From NCBI GenBank assembly GCA_016839545.1, contig JAEOUB010000110.1:1-10165 (forward strand): a stretch of DNA of 10,165 nt, given 5' to 3'. A model generated the notes under the pieces. It was not told the origin of the DNA. It was given only the letters and a program-made list of their open reading frames with translations, and did not search any database. This stretch comes from Candidatus Kariarchaeota archaeon. Its GTDB lineage: Archaea; Asgardarchaeota; Heimdallarchaeia; Heimdallarchaeales; Kariarchaeaceae. Both the position numbers and the translations under genes were made by a program. Positions 5,685-10,165 of the stretch are shown here, one piece after another; position 1 is the stretch's first letter; every line of letters starts with the position of its first letter.

Positions 5685-6734
5685 TTGTCGGAACAGGAAG
5701 ACATTGAAGATTTCATCTCGCGTGTAGTAAGTGAAACTGAGGATTTGTCCGATCTGAAACGATTGGCCTTAGATATAAACAGAGTAGGGTCTCGTTTTGC
5801 CGATAAAAGTGAAGGTTACTCTAAAACTTTAGCAAATATAGATCGTCGTTTAAGGAAAGCTGAAGATGATTTTGACAACATGGTTCAGAGACTAATGGTT
5901 GCCCCTCCCGGCACGGTCAATACGTCCTCCTTGAATATTAGAGGTGGGTCACAAGGCTCTTCTTTCGGGATACCTTCAACCGGTCCTGTTAATACTAAAG
6001 CTAGCCCTGCTGGACCAACTCCTGCAGGTCCCACGCCAAATCTTAAAGCCGGTCCCGCAGCAGCGGGTCCCACACCACCTGCTGGTGGTGGCCCTAACTT
6101 AAAAGCAGGTCCCACTGCTACAGCAGCTGGACCGAATCTGTCAGCAGGTCCAGCTCCTGCAGGTCCTAACCTTTCTGCCGGACCAAATCTCACAACGGCA
6201 GCAGCAGGTCCAAATCTTGGAGCGGCTGGTGGTTCTGGTGGAGGTCCTAATTTGAATGCAGGCCCCAATCTTAAGGCAGCAGCTCCAGGAGGAGCTCCTG
6301 GTGGTCTAGCTGGAGGGATCGCAGATGCTTTGGCGAACCTCAAGAAAGCTCCAGAAAAAGAAGAATCTGGTGGTTCCTCAGGTGGTGGAGGAATTACAGC
6401 AGGTGGTATTAAAGATGCCCTTGCAAACCTTAAGAAAGCACCTGAAAAAGAAGAAAAGTCCGGAGGCGGAGGTCCTCTGGGTGGTTTTAATCCCGCTGAG
6501 GCATTGAAATCACTCAAGAAAGCTCCTCGTAAGGATGAGGAAGAAGAGATCAGCAAAGAGCCTTCTAAAAGTGAATTTGCTTCTATCCTCGAGAAACGAC
6601 GTCAGACGACCGAGGATGAAATTGAAGGGAAAGCTTCTGAACCTGAAAAGAAGGAACCTACGCCTGCCGAACCATCTGCAGAGGATATGAAGGCTCAACT
6701 TCAAAACAGACTAAAATCTGCATTCAAGAAATGA
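5685..6734 (+). CDS. Disordered Gly/Pro-rich protein with PNL repeats and WH2/VASP-like LKKAP repeats
   Basis: 349 residues, starting at TTG. I do not recognise a named family. Layout: a charged, probably helical or coiled-coil head (about 1-71); a Gly/Ala/Pro-rich linker (72-208) with eight PNL units at 118, 137, 150, 161, 167, 176, 188 and 194, mostly GPNLxAGP; then three repeats ending in an LKKAP motif. Two repeats are nearly identical (GIADALANLKKAPEKEE at 211-227, GIKDALANLKKAPEKEE at 241-257), and the third is AEALKSLKKAPRKDE (271-285). An acidic stretch follows, then FASILEKRRQTTEDE (298-312) and a short C-terminal helix (333-349). There is no signal peptide, membrane segment or cysteine, so it should be cytoplasmic. 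LKK plus an upstream amphipathic helix recalls thymosin-beta/WH2, and the order Gly-rich, L..LKK, Gly-rich, LExRRQT recalls the Ena/VASP actin-binding region. That role is inference; a generic scaffold or condensate-forming protein is the alternative. Confidence 0.85.
   Translation: MSEQEDIEDFISRVVSETEDLSDLKRLALDINRVGSRFADKSEGYSKTLANIDRRLRKAEDDFDNMVQRLMVAPPGTVNTSSLNIRGGSQGSSFGIPSTGPVNTKASPAGPTPAGPTPNLKAGPAAAGPTPPAGGGPNLKAGPTATAAGPNLSAGPAPAGPNLSAGPNLTTAAAGPNLGAAGGSGGGPNLNAGPNLKAAAPGGAPGGLAGGIADALANLKKAPEKEESGGSSGGGGITAGGIKDALANLKKAPEKEEKSGGGGPLGGFNPAEALKSLKKAPRKDEEEEISKEPSKSEFASILEKRRQTTEDEIEGKASEPEKKEPTPAEPSAEDMKAQLQNRLKSAFKK
6036..6273 (+). repeat. Eight-copy PNL repeat region (protein level)
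   Basis: Within the disordered protein, residues 118-196 carry eight PNL units, most as GPNLxAGP with x being K, S, T, G or N. Spacing varies from 6 to 19 residues. Copies use different codons: GGACCGAATCTG and GGTCCTAACCTT both encode GPNL. The repeat is therefore conserved as protein rather than as recent DNA duplication. Confidence 0.8.
6312..6539 (+). repeat. Three-copy LKKAP helix-motif repeat (protein level)
   Basis: The LKK cores are at residues 219, 249 and 277, spaced 30 and 28 residues. The first two copies share DALANLKKAPEKEE exactly, while half of these 14 codons differ synonymously. The third is diverged (EALKSLKKAPRKDE). Gly/Ser-rich linkers separate them. Each copy is an amphipathic helix (I, L, L at i, i+4, i+7) followed by a basic KK and an acidic tail. 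Confidence 0.85.
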
Positions 6735-6825
6735 GGATCAAGAGAAACTCGGTATTTCCCTTCATATTAAAATAATTCATCGAGAAAGTTTTATCTAAAG
6801 TCGTTGGGTGTATCAGATTGTAGAC

Positions 6826-7605
6826 ATGTTAGGAGATCTCAACCCCACATCTAGTTTTTGTAAATTCGGACTACCATCCCTTGATGAAGCTGTAGGAGGT
6901 GGCTTGGCACGAGGTGCCACTTTTCTCGTGGAACAAACCATCGGTGCTGAAGCTGATCCATTCATTGTCAGTTTCTTAGCCAATGGACTGCAAAGTATGG
7001 ACTATACCTATTTGCTCTCGACAGAGCAGACCTTTGACTATTACAAGAGGATATTCCAAGGATTCGGGCGTAATCCCGAGATGGAATTACGTACAGGACG
7101 TCTTCAATACATTGATGCATTCTCTGGCTCATTCCAAGCCGGTTTATCCTCAATGATCTCCACAGCTGATGCAGGTGGGATTGAGCGAATTGCAGATATC
7201 ACCGACCCTCGAGAGGTAAATGAGGCTGTTCGAAGATCGCTTCTCCATGTTCAGAAAGGTCCAACCGTTGGTATCCGGGGAGCAGTAATGTCCCTATCTT
7301 CAGTGATCCATACTGTGGGAGACAACAAACAGGTGTTTAGCTTCCTCCAGAACAGAAGAGCAATGGATAAAGTTGAAAACTCCACCACTTTGATTTCATT
7401 GAATGCAGATGCTCATGATCCAATTCTAGTGAGAGCTCTTGAGCATATGGTAGATGGTATCCTCCACGTGAGCCGACTTGATGATCCCAGTTATGAAGAG
7501 CCCATCCAACAAATCGAGGTCGTAATGATAAAAGGACGTCCAGAACTATCTGGTAGAAAAACAAGATTCCAATTCTACTCTGGTCGAATTGCAGATCTAG
7601 ATTAG
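6826..7605 (+). CDS. RecA/KaiC-fold protein with both Walker motifs lost (pseudo-ATPase)
   Basis: 259 residues from ATG 6826; a GTG at 6808 would add six residues, but the nearest TATA-like box (6789-6796) predicts transcription starting after it. The layout follows the KaiC/RadA-like archaeal ATPases: FGLPSLDEAVGGGLARGATF (14-33) matches the usual entry GxxxLDxxxGGGxxRG, strand 'YLLSTEQTFDYYKRIFQGFG' (62-81) matches the 'SxEExxxxLxxxAxxxG' element, and VMSLSSVIHTVGDNKQVFSF matches the Walker B strand with its following helix. The nucleotide-binding residues are gone: the P-loop position reads EQTIGAEADPF (36-46), with Ala43 at the Lys and Asp44 at the Thr, and the Walker B aspartate is Met155. 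It should not hydrolyse ATP. A regulatory or scaffolding role is inferred. The next gene starts one base after the stop, so the two are co-translated. Confidence 0.8.
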   Translation: MLGDLNPTSSFCKFGLPSLDEAVGGGLARGATFLVEQTIGAEADPFIVSFLANGLQSMDYTYLLSTEQTFDYYKRIFQGFGRNPEMELRTGRLQYIDAFSGSFQAGLSSMISTADAGGIERIADITDPREVNEAVRRSLLHVQKGPTVGIRGAVMSLSSVIHTVGDNKQVFSFLQNRRAMDKVENSTTLISLNADAHDPILVRALEHMVDGILHVSRLDDPSYEEPIQQIEVVMIKGRPELSGRKTRFQFYSGRIADLD

Positions 7606-7606
7606 T

Positions 7607-8386
7607 ATGAATTACTCAATTATCCCTGCAAACACGCTATATCCTCTCACTGATCAATGTTCCATTCTTTCTGGTACACCTTTCCTTATTCTACCATCTC
7701 ATCGCATTTTGCTACTAGGTGACCTGCACCTGGGTCACGAAAGTGCCCTGATGAATAGTGATGTGAGTCATATTAGTAGGACCACCAAGGAATTGACACA
7801 ATTGATCATTGATACAACAAATCTCCACAATATCAAGACCATCATCTGCAATGGAGACATTAAGCATCATACCAAAGATATCAAAGTTCAGGAATTACAA
7901 GAACTACGATACTTTACTGAGGAATTGACGTCATTAGATCTGCAAATTATCTTTATCAAAGGTAATCATGATCATCTCTTAGAATTTCTCTTACCATATG
8001 TAAATACAGCTAATGTGAAATTTGATGCTAATGTGAGGTTGGGTAGTATTCTCATTTCTCACGGTCATCAGGATCTTAACTCAGATGAATTACTTGGAGT
8101 AGATACAATAATTCTCTCCCATGAGCACCCTGCATATACATTCACAGGTCCGAATCGTGCAAGGGCGAAACTCCCTGCTTTCGTTTCTCTTAAGGCATCA
8201 AATCGGATAGTGATTATTCTTCCGGCCTCAAATGAAATCAGTTCTGGTGTAGATTATCCTCCACGGAAGCAGAGTGATTTTCTTTCACCTTTCCTTCGAA
8301 ACTCAGGAGAACTAGAATCAATTGAGATTTTTCCTATCGATCCTGAGTTTGGATTATTTGAACTCCCTGCAACTAATTTATGGTAG
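7607..8386 (+). CDS. SbcD/Mre11-related archaeal metallophosphoesterase
   Basis: 259 residues with the complete calcineurin-like metal-binding set: GDLHLGHE (38-45, Asp39 and His41), CNGDIKHH (81-88, Asp84), KGNHDH (118-123, Asn120 and His121), ISHGHQ (150-155) and LSHEHPA (170-176). It fits the archaeal single-domain phosphoesterases related to SbcD/Mre11, which coordinate two divalent metals and cleave phosphoester bonds. Whether the substrate is nucleic acid or a small molecule cannot be read from sequence. The start is the ATG one base after the stop of the pseudo-ATPase gene, so the pair are one operon and may act together. No membrane segment or signal peptide. The C-terminal part after about residue 200 has no recognised motif. 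Confidence 0.92.
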   Translation: MNYSIIPANTLYPLTDQCSILSGTPFLILPSHRILLLGDLHLGHESALMNSDVSHISRTTKELTQLIIDTTNLHNIKTIICNGDIKHHTKDIKVQELQELRYFTEELTSLDLQIIFIKGNHDHLLEFLLPYVNTANVKFDANVRLGSILISHGHQDLNSDELLGVDTIILSHEHPAYTFTGPNRARAKLPAFVSLKASNRIVIILPASNEISSGVDYPPRKQSDFLSPFLRNSGELESIEIFPIDPEFGLFELPATNLW

Positions 8387-8395
8387 GCTGTCAGC

Positions 8396-8409
8396 TTGAA
8401 ACTTATAAT
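8396..8409 (+). promoter_or_regulatory. Candidate BRE/TATA promoter for the PIG-L deacetylase gene
   Basis: TTGAAA at 8396-8401 is followed by CTTATAAT at 8402-8409, just after the phosphoesterase stop. Transcription would begin near 8431 and leave a leader of about 50 bases without a strong Shine-Dalgarno. The leader contains an out-of-frame five-codon ORF (8456-8473) ending seven bases before the gene start. Confidence 0.4.
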
Positions 8410-8480
8410 CAGCAACCCTATAGACAAAACAACCTTGATTGGAAGATAATAGTCAAATGCAGGATTGTGACTAATGCCAT

Positions 8481-9185
8481 ATGTCAGAGAATTCAAAACG
8501 TATACTTGCAATATTTGCACATGCAGACGATGAACTCGGTTGTGTAGGTACACTAGCAAATCATGCAGACGCAGGTGATGAAGTTACACTTCTATTTCTA
8601 ACCAGGGGAGAAAACGCCACAACTGTAATGGGAAACAATGATGAGACAATGGCAAAACGCCAAGCCCATACAGACAAAATTTCAGAATTACTTGGTGTGA
8701 CAATCAGATTTCTTGATTTTCCTGATTCTAATATTCCTTATACTGTTGATGGTGGATATAAAATTGCGGAAGTCATCAAGGAAATCCGTCCACACGTCAT
8801 AATTTCTTGGAACCAATTTACCAACATGGGAGCTGGACATCCTGATCATCGTCATACTGCATCTTTAGTCTTCGATGCAATTAATTATGCTCGATATACC
8901 CGAAATGATTCTCCGTATGAACCCTTTAGAGATCCAATCAGCTTTTACCGCTATAGAAATGATCAAGCAAATGCAAGATACAGTATACAATATGTGGATA
9001 TTAGTCATCAATCAGATAAAATTGAAAAGTTCATTCAAATTTACAGTGAAGCCTATGGTGATTGGCCTGTCAAGAAATTCAAGTTCACCACTGCCCGGTA
9101 TTATGGATACCAGCTTGGCGTTGAACTGGCAGAATCCTTTGAGATTGTAAATAGAGTAGAGTCAATTCCTAAACTTTTGATGTAG
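8481..9185 (+). CDS. PIG-L/LmbE-family N-acetylglucosaminyl-type deacetylase
   Basis: 234 residues, the normal length for the LmbE/PIG-L fold. The zinc site is built from AHADDE (13-18; His14, Asp16 and Asp17) and GHPDHRHT (119-126, with His120 and His123), the two signature motifs. The first motif has Ala where most members have Pro (AHPDDE). Members remove acetyl groups from N-acetylglucosamine linked to lipids, inositol, malate or antibiotics; archaeal members also deacetylate chitobiose-type sugars, so the substrate is open. LLFLTRGEN (37-45) and the alpha/beta Rossmann-like order are as expected. An in-frame TAA at 8472 makes the ATG at 8481 the first possible start. No signal peptide, so cytoplasmic. 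Its 3' end overlaps the opposite-strand peroxiredoxin-like gene by 17 bases. Confidence 0.93.
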   Translation: MSENSKRILAIFAHADDELGCVGTLANHADAGDEVTLLFLTRGENATTVMGNNDETMAKRQAHTDKISELLGVTIRFLDFPDSNIPYTVDGGYKIAEVIKEIRPHVIISWNQFTNMGAGHPDHRHTASLVFDAINYARYTRNDSPYEPFRDPISFYRYRNDQANARYSIQYVDISHQSDKIEKFIQIYSEAYGDWPVKKFKFTTARYYGYQLGVELAESFEIVNRVESIPKLLM

Positions 9186-9639
9186 ATGACTCGAAAGAAT
9201 AATCCGTATCGGGTTGAATAAGGTTCAAAATATCACCAACATGGTCACCAGGGTGGATGTCATCTATGACGTGTGCCGTCTGGTAATCATTCTGGATAAG
9301 ATATGTTCGTCGTTTAGTCCTCATTGAGATATGTGGGTTGCTAAAATCGGTTCCCAACGTATTGAAATAAGTGGCAAAGGTATTTTCTGAGTCTGTGATG
9401 ACAGGGAAGGGTAGATCCGAAATACCGCCCTTATTCTGCGAAGTAATAATCACAACTGACCAACCCAATGTTGTTATCTGATTGATATTGTTCCTGAGAT
9501 TTTTCAATTGAAGATAGCTCGAAACACCGGTGGTATCGGGAACGAAAACCATTACTAGGCCCATACTTTCTCCGAGAACGTCATTTAATGACTTTGAGTC
9601 ATTGTATGCGACTTCACCGAGTATCTCAGCTAATCCCAC
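9169..9639 (-). CDS. Peroxiredoxin/thioredoxin-fold protein lacking catalytic cysteines
   Basis: 156 residues from GTG 9639; an in-frame TAA six bases upstream makes this the first usable start. The order matches the AhpC/TSA (BCP-like) fold: a short entry ending LNDVLGESMG, strand LVMVFVPDTTGVSS (28-41), helix YLQLKNLRNN, strand WSVVIITSQ, the LPFPVITDSENTFATYF segment, RRTYLIQNDYQTAHVIDD, and the C-terminal HPGDHVGDILNLI. In active enzymes the segment after the first strand reads TPGCT; here it is TTGVS, so the peroxidatic cysteine is Val, and the whole protein has no cysteine. It cannot be a peroxidase. A redox-independent binding role is possible but unknown. TATA-like GGTTTAATAG lies about 26 bases upstream, so a leaderless message is likely. 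Its 3' end overlaps the PIG-L gene tail to tail. Confidence 0.78.
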   Translation of the reverse strand: MGLAEILGEVAYNDSKSLNDVLGESMGLVMVFVPDTTGVSSYLQLKNLRNNINQITTLGWSVVIITSQNKGGISDLPFPVITDSENTFATYFNTLGTDFSNPHISMRTKRRTYLIQNDYQTAHVIDDIHPGDHVGDILNLIQPDTDYSFESSTSKV

Positions 9640-9660
9640 TATTTACCTACACTCCTATAC

Positions 9661-9670
9661 CTATTAAACC
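9661..9670 (-). promoter_or_regulatory. Candidate TATA box for the cysteine-free peroxiredoxin-like gene
   Basis: The minus strand reads GGTTTAATAG centred about 26 bases before the GTG at 9639. This fits transcription starting at the start codon. AGGAG and AGGT further downstream could serve as ribosome sites only if transcription began earlier. Confidence 0.4.
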
Positions 9671-9734
9671 AAACGATAATACACTCAGAATCCGTTATTA
9701 CTCTTCAACAGACTTAATCTATCATGATTTGTGA

Positions 9735-10165
9735 TTATGAAATACGGTCGGCAGCCTCGAGGAGACCTGTCCCCCCTCGATAATGTTTATCGTTCACAGC
9801 GATACGCATGTAGTTATCAACTCTCTCATTTTTTAGGAAGTTTTTTCCTTTTTTCTCTCCCATTACAGCTAGATAGAAAGCGCTTATGGTTTTCAATTCT
9901 AGGTCGTTCAACTCTCTGTTCTCGAAGTATGTATCTGAGATGTATGCCTTTGCAGGTTTGTACTTCCACAATGCCAGAGCCTCAATGCAATTGCGCTGTA
10001 ACAGAGAGTCTGTTGTATCTTTGAGAAATTCAAATACATCTGGTGCGTATTCCTTGGTCTCGGAATGTATCATTGCTCTCAATGTAGTTGCCTGCATTCT
10101 TGGATTGGGGTGTTCTAGATTCCGTAGCATTGTCTCAGCGGCTCCCTCTCCCCCGATGTTGCCAA
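9735..10165 (-). CDS. HEAT-repeat-like protein, 5' end beyond the window
   Basis: The minus-strand frame is open from the right edge to the TAA at 9735, about 143 visible codons. An ATG at 10130 exists, but the 11 codons before it (ending GGEGAAETM) continue the same helical repeat, so the real start lies outside. The visible part has paired amphipathic helices, with GAAETMLRNLEHPNPRMQAT forming a typical HEAT/armadillo-type helix with a Pro turn and the next helix starting at LRAMIHSE. A second unit around DSLLQRNCIEALALWK and a third around DLELKTISAFYLAVMG follow. Such repeats form curved protein-binding surfaces. The C-terminal stretch is less regular. No catalytic motif is seen; the partner is unknown. 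It reads in the same direction as the peroxiredoxin-like gene 95 bases downstream. Confidence 0.7.
   Translation of the reverse strand, partial: GNIGGEGAAETMLRNLEHPNPRMQATTLRAMIHSETKEYAPDVFEFLKDTTDSLLQRNCIEALALWKYKPAKAYISDTYFENRELNDLELKTISAFYLAVMGEKKGKNFLKNERVDNYMRIAVNDKHYRGGTGLLEAADRIS

Noticed and set aside
5885..6556. 223-codon minus-strand open frame opposite the repeat protein
   Set aside because: It is a Pro/Phe/Gly-rich mirror of the repeat codons with no ribosome site or recognisable domain. The plus strand has the perfect AGGAGG and protein-level repeat conservation.
6808..6825. GTG start adding six residues to the pseudo-ATPase
   Set aside because: Possible, but only about 15 bases after the nearest TATA-like box, so it would precede the expected transcript start; the ATG at 6826 fits the family's usual N-terminus.
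7337..7564. 75-codon minus-strand frame opposite the pseudo-ATPase
   Set aside because: Shadow frame with no ribosome site and no domain.

Overview
The window reads as a piece of an archaeal chromosome of moderate to low GC. The signs are BRE/TATA-type promoters placed about 25 bases before start codons (leaderless transcripts), a homotetramer-type archaeal tRNA-splicing endonuclease, a KaiC/RadA-like domain protein, an SbcD/Mre11-related archaeal phosphoesterase, and a surface solute-binding protein held by a C-terminal hydrophobic segment rather than a lipobox. An Asgard archaeon (Heimdall- or Thor-like) is my guess from the style of the proteins, but nothing here proves the lineage.

Left third (1-3838, minus strand): a branched-chain amino-acid (HAAT/Liv-type) ABC importer, read right to left: secreted and anchored binding protein (2549-3838), LivH-like permease (1290-2462), LivM-like permease (1-1288, running off the left edge about 20 codons before its likely end). 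The ATPase subunits are not in view and probably lie beyond position 1. The permease pair seems to have its own leaderless promoter inside the operon.

Centre: a 268-base AT-rich spacer (3839-4106), then an UppP/BacA-family polyprenyl-diphosphate phosphatase (4107-4922, minus, GTG start), divergent from the tRNA-splicing endonuclease endA (5014-5568, plus). The 91-base gap between them carries promoter-like boxes for both directions.

Right-centre, plus strand: the most unusual gene of the window (5685-6734). It starts at TTG after a perfect AGGAGG and encodes a soluble, mostly disordered protein with a helical head, eight PNL repeats in a Gly/Pro/Ala-rich middle, and three LKKAP repeats followed by a basic ExRRQT motif. 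The tail resembles the WH2-like G- and F-actin-binding elements of Ena/VASP proteins. Next come a RecA/KaiC-fold protein that has lost both Walker motifs (6826-7605) and, one base later, a metallophosphoesterase (7607-8386), then a PIG-L/LmbE deacetylase (8481-9185).

Right end, minus strand: a peroxiredoxin-fold protein without any cysteine (9169-9639), overlapping the PIG-L gene tail to tail by 17 bases, and a HEAT-repeat-like protein (9735-10165) whose start lies beyond the right edge. No rRNA, tRNA, CRISPR array or insertion sequence was seen. The candidate for an undescribed system is the block 5685-7605: an actin-regulator-like disordered protein beside a dead ATPase.
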